A stretch of 64,000 bases of DNA from Mycolicibacterium celeriflavum (GCF_010731795.1 NZ_AP022591.1:4588001-4652000); one strand, 5' to 3'. Numbered from the stretch's first letter, positions 1 to 6,771 are shown. Numbers and translations are program-made. Notes: generated by a model not told the origin, from the letters alone.

Positions 1-803
1 TGGCCAACATCCGCGAGAGTGACGCGATCTGCCAAGTGGTGCGGGTGTTCAGTGACGACGACGTGGCGCACGTCGACGGCCGCATCGACCCGAAGTCCGA
101 CATCGAGGTGATCGAGACCGAACTGATCCTCGCCGACCTGCAGACGCTGGAGAGGGCGTTGCCGCGGTTGGAGAAGGAAGCCAGGACGCACAAGGAGCGC
201 AGGCCGGCGCACGAGGCCGCCGCGGCGGCGCAGGAAATCCTCAACGGCGGGACGACGTTGTTCGCGGCGGGCGTGGACACTGCGCCGTTGCGGGAACTGA
301 ATCTGCTGACGACCAAGCCGTTTCTGTATGTGTTCAACGCCGACGAGGCGGTGTTGACTGACGACGCGCGAAAGTCGGAATTGCGCGAGATGGTGGCGCC
401 GGCCGACGCGGTGTTCCTCGACGCGAAGATCGAAGCCGAGCTGCAGGAGCTCGACGACGAGTCGGCCGCGGAGCTGCTCGAGTCGATCGGCCAGACCGAG
501 CATGGCCTGGATGCGTTGGCGCGGGCGGGTTTTCACACTCTGAAGCTGCAGACGTTCTTGACCGCGGGACCGAAAGAGTCGCGTGCGTGGACGATTCACC
601 AAGGCGACACCGCGCCGAAGGCGGCCGGAGTGATCCACACCGACTTCGAGAAGGGTTTCATCAAGGCCGAGATCGTCTCCTACGACGACCTGGTCGAGGC
701 CGGGTCGATGGCCGCGGCGAAGGCGGCGGGCAAGGTTCGGATGGAGGGCAAGGACTACGTCATGGCCGACGGCGATGTGGTCGAGTTCCGCTTCAACGTG
801 TAG
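1..803 (+). CDS. ychF: Ribosome-binding ATPase YchF, C-terminal part (5' end outside window)
   Basis: The frame is open from the first bases, so the gene begins upstream and about 267 C-terminal residues are visible. YchF/OLA1 proteins are OBG-family P-loop NTPases that prefer ATP and bind ribosomes. Visible family marks are the NIRE-type segment at the very start, an N-x-D-E motif (FNADE, the altered G4 element linked to ATP preference), a charged helical arm, and a C-terminal TGS domain ending V-E-F-R-F-N-V. The protein looks intact to its stop. Its last eight codons are repeated three times downstream (see the repeat entries), which marks the gene's 3' end as a probable integration target. 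The counterpart in H37Rv would be Rv1112. Confidence 0.95.
   Translation, partial: ANIRESDAICQVVRVFSDDDVAHVDGRIDPKSDIEVIETELILADLQTLERALPRLEKEARTHKERRPAHEAAAAAQEILNGGTTLFAAGVDTAPLRELNLLTTKPFLYVFNADEAVLTDDARKSELREMVAPADAVFLDAKIEAELQELDDESAAELLESIGQTEHGLDALARAGFHTLKLQTFLTAGPKESRAWTIHQGDTAPKAAGVIHTDFEKGFIKAEIVSYDDLVEAGSMAAAKAAGKVRMEGKDYVMADGDVVEFRFNV
780..803 (+). repeat. ychF-tail repeat, copy 1 (native)
   Basis: These are the final eight codons of ychF itself, encoding V-E-F-R-F-N-V-stop with codons GTC GAG ... AAC GTG TAG. This is the reference copy for three more copies at 984, 1819 and 2445. Confidence 0.9.
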
Positions 804-983
804 TTGCTCTCATGTGTAGCTGCGTTGCCACTGGCGTCCCGCTGTTCGCATGGGTCGCAGCCGAGGACGTTAACGGGTGGATTGCCCTGCGTATTTGCGG
901 GTGATCAACCTCTTAAGCGTTGAGTTACGTCCGGGTCATCAACCATCGCCCACCGTCGTGGTGTTTATCGGCGACGCAATCCG
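804..983. other. Non-coding module between ychF-tail copies 1 and 2
   Basis: This 180-bp stretch has no credible coding region on either strand. It contains a 13-bp direct repeat with one mismatch (898-910 and 932-944, cgggtSatcaacc) and a TTAACG/CTTAAG-containing section that is more AT-rich than its surroundings. It is bounded on both sides by the ychF tail sequence, so it may be the remnant of an inserted element that has lost its cargo. Confidence 0.5.
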
Positions 984-1007
984 GTCGAGTTCCGCTTCAA
1001 CGTGTAA
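984..1007 (+). repeat. ychF-tail repeat, copy 2
   Basis: This copy is identical to the native ychF tail over 23 of 24 bases; only the stop changes (TAG to TAA). It closes a 180-bp module (804-983) in which I see no gene, and no start codon precedes it in a real reading frame. The identity also extends one base upstream of the copy. Confidence 0.9.
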
Positions 1008-1021
1008 GCGTCCGGCGGCGG

Positions 1022-1351
1022 CTACTCGTCATCGGCGATGCTCTTCATCGCCTTCCAACCGTGCGTGACGCCGCCACCGGCGCGCAAGGCGGCGGCAACC
1101 ATGACTGCTTCGGCGACATCGGCCTTGGAAGCGCCGGCCTTGACGGCGCGCTTGGCGTGGTCCTCGATGCAGAACGGGCACTGAGTGGTAACTGCGACAC
1201 CGACTGCGATCAGCTCCCTGGTGGCCAGATCAAGGTTGCCGGTGTTCTTGTTGAACACGGCTTTGTCGAATCCGAAGAACGCCGAGACCATCTCCGGTGC
1301 GGCGGCCTTGATGTCGGCCATGAATTTTGCTTCGTCGTTGTGAGAGTGCAT
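1022..1351 (-). CDS. Carboxymuconolactone decarboxylase / AhpD-like protein
   Basis: This 109-residue protein has the AhpD/CMD fold signature: a C-x2-C-x3-H motif (C58, C61, H65, in QCPFCIEDH) near the middle, followed by an Ala-rich helix pair. Such single-domain proteins are usually small peroxidase or thiol-disulfide enzymes that form oligomers; the CxxC pair argues for redox rather than decarboxylase function. An AAAGGA ribosome site precedes the ATG. The gene fills most of the module between ychF-tail copies 2 and 3. It lies downstream of a tiny membrane-protein ORF in the same direction, with a 9-bp-arm inverted repeat between the two. The substrate is unknown. Confidence 0.85.
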   Translation of the reverse strand: MHSHNDEAKFMADIKAAAPEMVSAFFGFDKAVFNKNTGNLDLATRELIAVGVAVTTQCPFCIEDHAKRAVKAGASKADVAEAVMVAAALRAGGGVTHGWKAMKSIADDE

Positions 1352-1377
1352 TGCTGATCCTTTGCTTGTTCGTTGGT

Positions 1378-1412
1378 GCTGCCTCAGGCGCGGCGGCGCA
1401 GGATGAGGCAGC
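1378..1412. promoter_or_regulatory. Inverted repeat upstream of the AhpD-like gene
   Basis: The arms gctgcctca (1378-1386) and tgaggcagc (1404-1412) are perfect 9-bp complements around a 17-bp GC-rich loop. The repeat ends 26 bp before the AhpD-like start codon. It could be an operator, or a hairpin separating the small upstream ORF from the AhpD-like gene. Confidence 0.45.
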
Positions 1413-1480
1413 GCTTTCTGGTCGTGCCACGGTCTACGGACGCCGGTGGGTAGACCCAGGGGCAGTCCGCGGTCCTCTGA

Positions 1481-1630
1481 TCAGGTGCGGACCTCCCTGA
1501 TTTCGTTGCGTCCGGGCGCGATTGCAGCAGATTCCTCGGTGTTCACGCGCCCGCTGAGGGTGAGCAGTGCCAGGACCGCCGCCGCGATCAGGATCCCCGT
1601 GCCTACCTCCAGCGCGGTGCCGCCTGGCAT
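1481..1630 (-). CDS. Candidate 49-residue single-span membrane protein
   Basis: This short ORF begins with ATG at 1630 (MPGGTALEVG) and ends at TGA 1481. Residues about 8-26 form one hydrophobic helix (VGTGILIAAAVLALLTL), followed by a polar, charged tail ending IREVRT. It starts 34 bp downstream of the CsoR-type palindrome and reads in the same direction as the AhpD-like gene, so both may belong to one metal-responsive transcript. I recognise no family. Its position within a repeat-bounded module is the main reason to think it is real. Confidence 0.4.
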   Translation of the reverse strand: MPGGTALEVGTGILIAAAVLALLTLSGRVNTEESAAIAPGRNEIREVRT

Positions 1631-1663
1631 GACGACGCAATGGCAGGTACCGGTGATAACTAT

Positions 1664-1680
1664 ATACCCCCGGGGGGTAT
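1664..1680. promoter_or_regulatory. CsoR/RcnR-type operator-like palindrome
   Basis: The sequence atacccccggggggtat is a perfect 8-bp inverted repeat around one G, with C and G tracts flanked by ATA and TAT. This is the classic form of operators bound by CsoR/RicR-family copper repressors. It lies just upstream of the minus-strand small membrane ORF in an AT-rich promoter-like patch (gataactatata). No csoR gene is visible in the window, so regulation in trans is inferred. Confidence 0.55.
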
Positions 1681-1818
1681 TCCAACCCGACAGCCGGATG
1701 TGGACAGCTTGGCGTCAGGCGTCGCATGCCGGTTCGACATGAGGCGAAGGTGCCCCGTCACCAGCAGAGATGGCTCGATATGTGTGATACCTCACGTCGT
1801 GTGGCAAGTCGGTACCAA

Positions 1819-1842
1819 GTCGAATTCCGCTTCAATGTGTAG
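1819..1842 (+). repeat. ychF-tail repeat, copy 3
   Basis: This copy matches the native tail at 22 of 24 bases. Both changes are synonymous in the ychF frame (GAG to GAA and AAC to AAT). It closes the module that carries the AhpD-like gene and the CsoR-type palindrome. Confidence 0.9.
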
Positions 1843-1911
1843 AGGCTAAGCCGCTGGTCGTAGCTCCGCCGTTCTCGGGATAATTCAGACCTACACCGCT
1901 ACAGTTCTGCC

Positions 1912-2433
1912 ATGCCGATTCCGGCAGTGGATCCCACCAGCGATGGCACCGGCCTGATCAAGGGCGTCGTTTGCAAGATCGCAGGTTCACCGAGCGGCCA
2001 GTGGTATCTGCGGCACATCTCCCCTCGAGTTGACCCAACCCTGATGCGTCGCACGCGCGGTCGCGTCAGTTCCATAGGGACATGGCCGCGATTCCTTCTG
2101 CTGACCCATGCCGGCGCGAAATCGGGAATCGAGCGAGTCACGCCCCTGATCTATTTCACCGACGGCGACCGCGTGATTCTGATCGCATCGAACTACGGCG
2201 GTACCCGGCATCCGGCGTGGTATCACAACGTCAAAGCCAATCCCGTTGTGACGCTATGGGGGGGCGGATTCGAAGGGCAGTTTGTGGGCCAGGAAGTTAC
2301 GGCCGCCGAGTATGACCGCCTATGGGCGTTGGCCAAACAGTGGAATCCCGGCTACAACACGTACGACGCGTCCTCCGGGGATCGAAAGATTCCATTGTTG
2401 GCGTTCACATCAACCAACCAGACCATCGGATAG
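1912..2433 (+). CDS. Ddn-like F420-dependent nitroreductase family protein
   Basis: This 173-residue protein belongs to the deazaflavin-dependent nitroreductase family (PF04075, the Ddn/DUF385 group). The core runs from about residue 58: RFLLLTHAGAKSG, then TPLIYFTDGDRVILIASN, then the HPAWYHNVKANP segment typical of the family. These split-barrel proteins use F420H2 to reduce quinones or nitro compounds at the membrane. Members are numerous in mycobacteria, so the exact substrate cannot be assigned. The gene is the sole cargo of the module between ychF-tail copies 3 and 4, on the same strand as ychF, and an ATG start fits. Confidence 0.9.
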   Translation: MPIPAVDPTSDGTGLIKGVVCKIAGSPSGQWYLRHISPRVDPTLMRRTRGRVSSIGTWPRFLLLTHAGAKSGIERVTPLIYFTDGDRVILIASNYGGTRHPAWYHNVKANPVVTLWGGGFEGQFVGQEVTAAEYDRLWALAKQWNPGYNTYDASSGDRKIPLLAFTSTNQTIG

Positions 2434-2444
2434 GCGCCGGGGTG

Positions 2445-2468
2445 GTGGAATTCCGCTTCAACGTGTAG
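2445..2468 (+). repeat. ychF-tail repeat, copy 4
   Basis: This copy matches the native tail at 22 of 24 bases. The changes are again synonymous (GTC to GTG and GAG to GAA). It lies 11 bp after the stop of the Ddn-like gene and closes that module. It is preceded by another GTG, echoing the V-V of the native protein. Confidence 0.9.
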
Positions 2469-2482
2469 CTCTCGCGCGTTGC

Positions 2483-3034
2483 CTATCCCGACGGCAGAGT
2501 GCGCGTCGCCTGCTTGGCGACCCCGGGCACCGTTCTTGCCAGATCCGGCCGGCTTTTGGCGAATCCGCGGAGCGCGCTATAGGACGACCAGATCTGGCGT
2601 GGGGAAGGGACTTTCGGGATCCATGCCAGTTCCCAGTGGATGCCGTTGATGGGATCGTCGAAGAACACCGCGTAGTAGCCGGGCCAGTATTGCGGATAGT
2701 CCTCCGGTTCGTCGGTGACCGAGATGTCCCGCCCGATCAGGAATTCGCGATGGAAGCAGTCGACTTCACTTCTGCTGCGCGCCCACAGCGCGATGTGGTT
2801 GATGCCGACCGCCTGGTCGCTGTGCGTCAACTTGTTTCCGGTGCCGGCTGGCTGGATGCCGATGTAGCTGTGCGGGTTGACGTACCGCGTCATGTAATAC
2901 GTCGACTGGTACTCCATGTTCAGCGAAGAGAAACTGCTGTATCCGAGCCAGCCGAACAGCGCGTCGTAGAACGCGATGGAGTCGTCGTAGTTCAGAACAG
3001 CGAACTCGACGTGACTCACACCGCGCCACCGCAT
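2483..3034 (-). CDS. VOC (glyoxalase/bleomycin-resistance fold) family protein
   Basis: About 183 residues. The N-terminal half begins GVSHVEFAVLNYDDSIAFYD, and a second element is GINHIALWARS, which together give the paired beta-alpha-beta-beta-beta modules of the VOC fold. The C-terminal extension (after HWELAWIP) is unusual in length. The frame allows an ATG six codons earlier (3052), but the ATG at 3034 has a GGAGGGA ribosome site six bases ahead and is preferred. VOC proteins are metal-dependent isomerases, dioxygenases or binding proteins; the substrate here is unknown. It is the first gene after the last ychF-tail repeat. Confidence 0.85.
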   Translation of the reverse strand: MRWRGVSHVEFAVLNYDDSIAFYDALFGWLGYSSFSSLNMEYQSTYYMTRYVNPHSYIGIQPAGTGNKLTHSDQAVGINHIALWARSRSEVDCFHREFLIGRDISVTDEPEDYPQYWPGYYAVFFDDPINGIHWELAWIPKVPSPRQIWSSYSALRGFAKSRPDLARTVPGVAKQATRTLPSG

Positions 3035-3056
3035 CCGATCTCCCTCCATCATCAGT

Positions 3057-3073
3057 TACTACGCACGGTAGTA
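3057..3073. promoter_or_regulatory. Inverted repeat in the VOC gene promoter
   Basis: The arms TACTAC (3057-3062) and GTAGTA (3068-3073) are separated by 5 bp, just upstream of the VOC start on the minus strand. The size and placement suit a repressor operator. No adjacent regulator gene is present. Confidence 0.35.
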
Positions 3074-3141
3074 CTAAAGGCTGGCGCGGGGAGCCCTAGG
3101 GTATCCGAGGGGTGTCATGCAATCGCGCTAGGATTCTGTAC

Positions 3142-3426
3142 ATGTCTACGCTGCCGCTGGCGGAGGTCCGTGCGAACCTCTCCAAGTTGATCGAGCAGGC
3201 GGTCCGTACCCACGAGCGGATCGAGGTCACCCGGCAAGGCCGCAGGGCGGCGGTGATCCTCAGTGCAGAAGACTTTGACTCGATCATGGAAACCCTGGCG
3301 ATTCTCAGCGACCAGCAGCTGCTTCGCGAGTTGCGCGACGCCGAGGCAGAAGCCGACAACGGTGAGACGTATTCGCTTGACGAGGTGACAGAGGAGATGC
3401 GCGCCGCCGGGCGGCTGCCGCGGTGA
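3142..3426 (+). CDS. relB: Type II antitoxin, RelB/Phd-YefM family
   Basis: This 94-residue protein begins MSTLPLAEVRANLSKLIEQ. The N-terminal DNA-binding fold of the Phd/YefM class is followed by THERIEVTRQGRRAAVILSAEDF and then an acidic C-terminal toxin-wrapping helix (DAEAEADNGE). It closely resembles what I recall of M. tuberculosis RelB (Rv1247c). The ATG at 3142 fits the family start better than one 10 codons earlier. A TAGGAT-like -10 lies just upstream, suggesting a nearly leaderless transcript. It shares a GTGA overlap with relE, and autoregulation by the complex is expected of the family. Confidence 0.92.
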   Translation: MSTLPLAEVRANLSKLIEQAVRTHERIEVTRQGRRAAVILSAEDFDSIMETLAILSDQQLLRELRDAEAEADNGETYSLDEVTEEMRAAGRLPR

Positions 3427-3686
3427 CCTACCGCATCGAGCTGACAAGGGCGGCGAAGAACGCGTTGACCCACGTCCTTCCCGAAGCGGTGGCCGTCGCA
3501 TGTTGGGAATTCATCCGCGGGCCGCTGGCGGAAAGTCCGCGCCGAGTCGGAAAGCCGCTTCGTGGTCAGTTGGAAGGTCGGTACTCCGCGCGGCGCGGCG
3601 AATTCCGGGTGATCTACCAGATTTTCGAAGACCGAATCGTCGTGCGGGTCATTCACATCGCGCACCGTCGCGACGTCTATCGGTGA
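3423..3686 (+). CDS. relE: RelE/ParE-type ribonuclease toxin
   Basis: This 87-residue toxin has the RelE core: YRIELTRAAKNAL, then GKPLRGQLEGRYSARRGEFRVIYQI, ending VRVIHIAHRRDVYR. The basic residues around SARRGEFR and the C-terminal H-x-R-x2-Y correspond to the mRNA-cleaving surface of RelE. It starts with GTG, overlapping the antitoxin stop by four bases (GTGA), as usual for coupled toxin-antitoxin pairs. Family knowledge: such toxins cut mRNA at the ribosomal A site. Chromosomal pairs of this kind commonly sit in variable loci, as here beside the ychF-tail array. Confidence 0.92.
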   Translation: MTYRIELTRAAKNALTHVLPEAVAVACWEFIRGPLAESPRRVGKPLRGQLEGRYSARRGEFRVIYQIFEDRIVVRVIHIAHRRDVYR

Positions 3687-3730
3687 TTGGCTTGGCAGGC
3701 TCCAAGCGATGGTTTGAGTAGATTCGGGGC

Positions 3731-4096
3731 ATGACTGAGGACTGGCGCGTAGCCCGGGTCGAGGAGATCCGGTCGTTGATCAAGGAAGCCGAACCCGACG
3801 TCGTCGAGGAGATCAAGTGGCGTAAACCATCGAACCCCGATGGCGTGCCGGCGTTCTCCCTGGACGGTCTCATCTGCACGCTCGAGATGTACAAGGGCAA
3901 GGTGAAGGTGAATTTCGCGAAGGGTTCGTCCATCAACGACTCGGACAACCTGTTCAACGCGAGTCTGCAGGCGCCGGTCGGGCGCTCCATCGACCTACGC
4001 GAAGACGACGAATTGGATCCGGGCGCGTTCAAGAAGTTGATCAACGAGGCGGTCGAGGTCAACCGCACCAATCGAGCGTCGAAGCGCCGTAAGTGA
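3731..4096 (+). CDS. DUF1801 domain protein
   Basis: This 121-residue soluble protein matches the DUF1801 (YdhG-like) family: EVVEEIKW-type segment (VVEEIKWRKPSNPDGVPAFSL), a central CTLEMYKGKVKVNFAKG, and a lysine-rich end (NRASKRRK). The biochemical role of this family is not established; the fold resembles frataxin-like domains. It has an ATG start and lies 8 bp ahead of the SRPBCC gene on the same strand, so the two are likely co-transcribed. Confidence 0.85.
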   Translation: MTEDWRVARVEEIRSLIKEAEPDVVEEIKWRKPSNPDGVPAFSLDGLICTLEMYKGKVKVNFAKGSSINDSDNLFNASLQAPVGRSIDLREDDELDPGAFKKLINEAVEVNRTNRASKRRK

Positions 4097-4103
4097 GGGT
4101 GCC

Positions 4104-4598
4104 ATGGCTCGTACGGATGTCGCGTCGCGAGTGGTCAAGGCCCCACTGACCCGCGTCTTCGAAGCGCTTGTCGACCCCGAAGCGCTCGCCGAGTGGTTGC
4201 CGCCGGCCGGCATGATGGGTCGGTTCGATCACCTCGACGCCCGCCCGGGCGGCTCCTATCGGAAGATCCTGACCTACACCGACCCGCCCGCCGCCGGCGG
4301 CTCGGATGTCGTCGAGGGTCGCTTCCTGGAAATCGCGCCCGACGACCGCGTCGTGCAAGCAGTCGACTTCGCTTCGGATGACGCGGCTTTCGGCGGGACC
4401 ATGACGATGACGTGGACAGTGACACGGGTGGACGGCGGCACCAGGGTCGAGCTGCGCGCCGACGACGTGCCGCCGGGGATTTCGGCGACTGACCACGAAG
4501 CGGGAATGAACTCATCGCTGGACAAGCTGGCCGCCTACCTCGCCAGGCGTCAGGCCGTCTTTCGCCCGGACGGGCATAGGGCAGAATCGCGCAAGTGA
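4104..4598 (+). CDS. SRPBCC (AHSA1/START-like) family protein
   Basis: This 164-residue protein has the AHSA1-type pattern. An N-terminal strand (SRVVKAPLTRVFEALVDPEALAEW) is followed by PGGSYR, FLEIAPDDRVVQAVDF, and a C-terminal helix (HEAGMNSSLDKLAAYL) that caps the hydrophobic cavity. These proteins bind small hydrophobic ligands or act as stress co-factors; no ligand can be deduced. Its stop overlaps the start of the LmeA-like gene by four bases (GTGA), indicating translational coupling across 3.7-5.6 kb. Confidence 0.88.
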   Translation: MARTDVASRVVKAPLTRVFEALVDPEALAEWLPPAGMMGRFDHLDARPGGSYRKILTYTDPPAAGGSDVVEGRFLEIAPDDRVVQAVDFASDDAAFGGTMTMTWTVTRVDGGTRVELRADDVPPGISATDHEAGMNSSLDKLAAYLARRQAVFRPDGHRAESRK

Positions 4599-5641
4599 CG
4601 CAGCCGCCGCAACGCCCAGGGCCGCCTGACTGGCGAGGCCGCGGTGCACCACCGCCCAACCCGGGCCAGCGACCGCCATCGCCGCCGAGACGGCCGGCTC
4701 CGCCGAGGCAGCCGCCGAATCAGCCGCCCGAGCCGCCGACCGATCGGTTCGGGCCACCGTCGCCACCGCCGAACGTGGGGCCGGCTCAGCGATATCCGAA
4801 GCCTCCCTCACCTGCCGATGTGCGACCGACCGAGCAGCTCTTCCGGCACGAGTCGCCCCCACCGCCTCCACCGCCGGACTTCGGGCCGACGCCCGGCACT
4901 GACGAAAAACCGCGTCGCGCAAGGAGCTTGAACAAAACGTCGATCATCCTGATTGTCGTCATCGTGATCGCCCTGCTGGCGGGCGGACTTGCCGGCACCG
5001 AGCTGTACGCCCGGCACCGCGCCGACACCATCCTGACCGACGTCGCCGAATGCGTCACCGAGGACGGCGTCACGATCTCGTTCGGTGTGAACCCGCCGTT
5101 TCTGTGGCAGCACATCACCGGGCACTACACCAACATCTCGGTCACCACCGAGGGGAACCGCGTGCAGAGCGCCGACGGCATGACCGCCGAGGTGGTGCTC
5201 GCCGACGTCCGCCTGCAGGACTCGGGAGACTCCAAAGGCACCATCGGAAGACTCGACGCGACGTTGAGCTGGAAGTCGGCGGGCATCAAGGACACCGTCG
5301 CCGCGAACCTGCCGGGAGTAGGCAACCTGATCACCGGCGTGCGCACCGACGCCGCGGCGGGCACGGTGATTCTGGAAGCCGGCGACAACAGCGTCACCGC
5401 CAAGCCCGTCGTCAGCGACGGCGACCTGAACCTGGAGGTCCTCGACGTCACCGGTCCGCTGCCCAAGGACGCGGTGCAGACGGCGCTCAACGAGCTGACC
5501 AAGAAGCTCAACGACAACTACCCGCTCGGGATCCACGCCGACGGCGTCGAGGTGACCGACTCCGGCGTCGTCGGGAAGTTTTCCAGCGACGACGCCTCGA
5601 TCCCCGAAGAGGACGCCAACCCCTGCTTCGCGCGCCTTTAG
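4595..5641 (+). CDS. LmeA-like (DUF2993) phospholipid-binding protein
   Basis: 348 residues. Residues 1-105 are an extreme Pro-rich cytoplasmic tail, about 113-135 form a transmembrane helix (SIILIVVIVIALLAGGLAGTELY), and the rest is a periplasmic DUF2993 domain of the tubular lipid-binding type. The family prototype LmeA binds acidic phospholipids and supports lipomannan mannan elongation in mycobacteria. This protein differs from it by the long Pro-rich N-terminus, so equivalence is uncertain. The GTG start overlaps the previous stop, and the end overlaps a convergent small membrane gene by four bases. Confidence 0.85.
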   Translation: MTQPPQRPGPPDWRGRGAPPPNPGQRPPSPPRRPAPPRQPPNQPPEPPTDRFGPPSPPPNVGPAQRYPKPPSPADVRPTEQLFRHESPPPPPPPDFGPTPGTDEKPRRARSLNKTSIILIVVIVIALLAGGLAGTELYARHRADTILTDVAECVTEDGVTISFGVNPPFLWQHITGHYTNISVTTEGNRVQSADGMTAEVVLADVRLQDSGDSKGTIGRLDATLSWKSAGIKDTVAANLPGVGNLITGVRTDAAAGTVILEAGDNSVTAKPVVSDGDLNLEVLDVTGPLPKDAVQTALNELTKKLNDNYPLGIHADGVEVTDSGVVGKFSSDDASIPEEDANPCFARL

Positions 5642-5850
5642 CGGTGATCCCTCAGATAGCGCGCGAGCACGGCGATCGCGGTGATCACCACGGCTACCCC
5701 GACAACACCCGCCAGCACGGTCGACGCGATAACACCGGCGTCGACGGGGCGGCCCATGAGCACGGCGCGACGCCAGTAGACCGCGCCGATCAGCACCGCT
5801 TTGACGACGATGACGATCGAGGCGACTCGCAGGGCGGTGGACAGCGACAC
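5638..5850 (-). CDS. Small two-helix membrane protein
   Basis: 70 residues with two predicted membrane spans (about 8-28, ALRVASIVIVVKAVLIGAVYW, and 40-62, VIASTVLAGVVGVAVVITAIAVLA) and a short basic end (RYLRDHR). I recognise no family. It starts with GTG and lies 36 bp downstream of the NlpC/P60-like gene on the same strand, so it is probably its operon partner. Confidence 0.7.
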   Translation of the reverse strand: MSLSTALRVASIVIVVKAVLIGAVYWRRAVLMGRPVDAGVIASTVLAGVVGVAVVITAIAVLARYLRDHR

Positions 5851-5886
5851 CTCATCGAGCGTAGGCAGCTCGGCGGTCCCCGTCGA

Positions 5887-6579
5887 TCAGTCCAGGTCCA
5901 CGGCGATCTCGGCGCTGAGCTGATAGCCGGGGGCCAGCGGCAGCGTGTCGCCGCTCCAGAACGAGCCCGGGTCGAACCAGTTGTAGTGCTTTTCCGTACT
6001 CAGCAACCCCATCTCCTCGTAGGTGATGGCGACGGTCTCGGCGCAATACGCGGTCTCGAGCCCCACTTGAAGCTTTTGTTGCTTTCTACGTAGAGTCGCA
6101 TCGCGAACCCTGCTGTGCACGAAGGGGATTCCGCGGGTGAGGTCCGCGACGGCCAACCGGCCGCGGAACCACCGGCCGGTCAAGCGCGCCGTGCTCGGAA
6201 ACGGCGTGCCGTCCATCCGCGCGACCACCTTCAGTGCGCGGTCCTCCTGCTCCCGGCTGGCGATCGGTGTGAGCTGCCGCAGCCAGCAGCGCTGATGGTA
6301 GTTGTTGATCCACCGCTCCACGACCTGGCGGGCGTCGTTGAGTTGCACCCCGCGTTGGTTGCGGCCGGTCCACATGTCGGTCAGCTTGTCGCCCAACTCG
6401 GCATGCCAGATCAGCGGCGGCAGATCCTCGATCGCGAGCGTCATCCCGACGTGGTTGACCGGGCTGTTGGTCAGCGACTGGATGGCCCGATCCGGCCCGG
6501 ACCGCCCCCGAAAAAGCCAGAGGTCCCCGGTCCTGGTCGCGTCGAGGGCCCGCTCGAGTGACACCGCGGCTGGTTTCAC
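5887..6579 (-). CDS. Permuted NlpC/P60 (YiiX-like) candidate, uncharacterised
   Basis: 230 residues with no signal peptide. Two features suggest a circularly permuted NlpC/P60 (papain-like) domain: a His in the N-terminal part (SPVNHVGMT, about residue 43) and a Cys in the C-terminal part (TAYCAETVAITYEEMG, about residue 183), the His-then-Cys order of YiiX/LRAT-type proteins. Such enzymes hydrolyse or transfer acyl or amide groups. The assignment is by motif only. It is divergent from a 54-residue membrane protein (27-bp gap) and followed by a small membrane protein on the same strand. Confidence 0.7.
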   Translation of the reverse strand: MKPAAVSLERALDATRTGDLWLFRGRSGPDRAIQSLTNSPVNHVGMTLAIEDLPPLIWHAELGDKLTDMWTGRNQRGVQLNDARQVVERWINNYHQRCWLRQLTPIASREQEDRALKVVARMDGTPFPSTARLTGRWFRGRLAVADLTRGIPFVHSRVRDATLRRKQQKLQVGLETAYCAETVAITYEEMGLLSTEKHYNWFDPGSFWSGDTLPLAPGYQLSAEIAVDLD

Positions 6580-6606
6580 CCCCGCAGCTTAGGCAGACTG
6601 GCCGCT

Positions 6607-6771
6607 ATGCGCGGCATATGGAAGTGGGTCGGGCTGGCGAGCGTCGCCGGCGTGGTGGCGGGCGGAGTGCTGGTCGCCCGCGACCAACGACGCCGCAATT
6701 CGTACACGCCCGAAGACATCCGGGCACGGCTGCACCAGCGGGCGGCCGAGGCCGGCAACGCCGAAGGCTAG
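6607..6771 (+). CDS. 54-residue membrane-anchored protein
   Basis: A short ORF, ATG at 6607 to TAG 6771. It begins MRGIWKWVGLASVAG and has one hydrophobic helix (about residues 5-24), then a basic hinge (RDQRRRN) and a charged helical tail (YTPEDIRARLHQRAAEA). The topology and tail look like conserved small actinobacterial proteins, but I cannot name the family. It is divergent from the NlpC/P60-like gene, and its stop overlaps that of the cyclase gene by four bases. Confidence 0.7.
   Translation: MRGIWKWVGLASVAGVVAGGVLVARDQRRRNSYTPEDIRARLHQRAAEAGNAEG

Noticed and set aside
898..944. Possible short CRISPR-like or iteron repeats in the empty module
   Set aside because: Only two copies of a 13-bp unit with a mismatch; no array, no cas or rep genes.
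1640..1849. Plus-strand ORF spanning the CsoR-type palindrome
   Set aside because: It would translate the operator itself and has no homology; the palindrome and the minus-strand ORF give a simpler reading.
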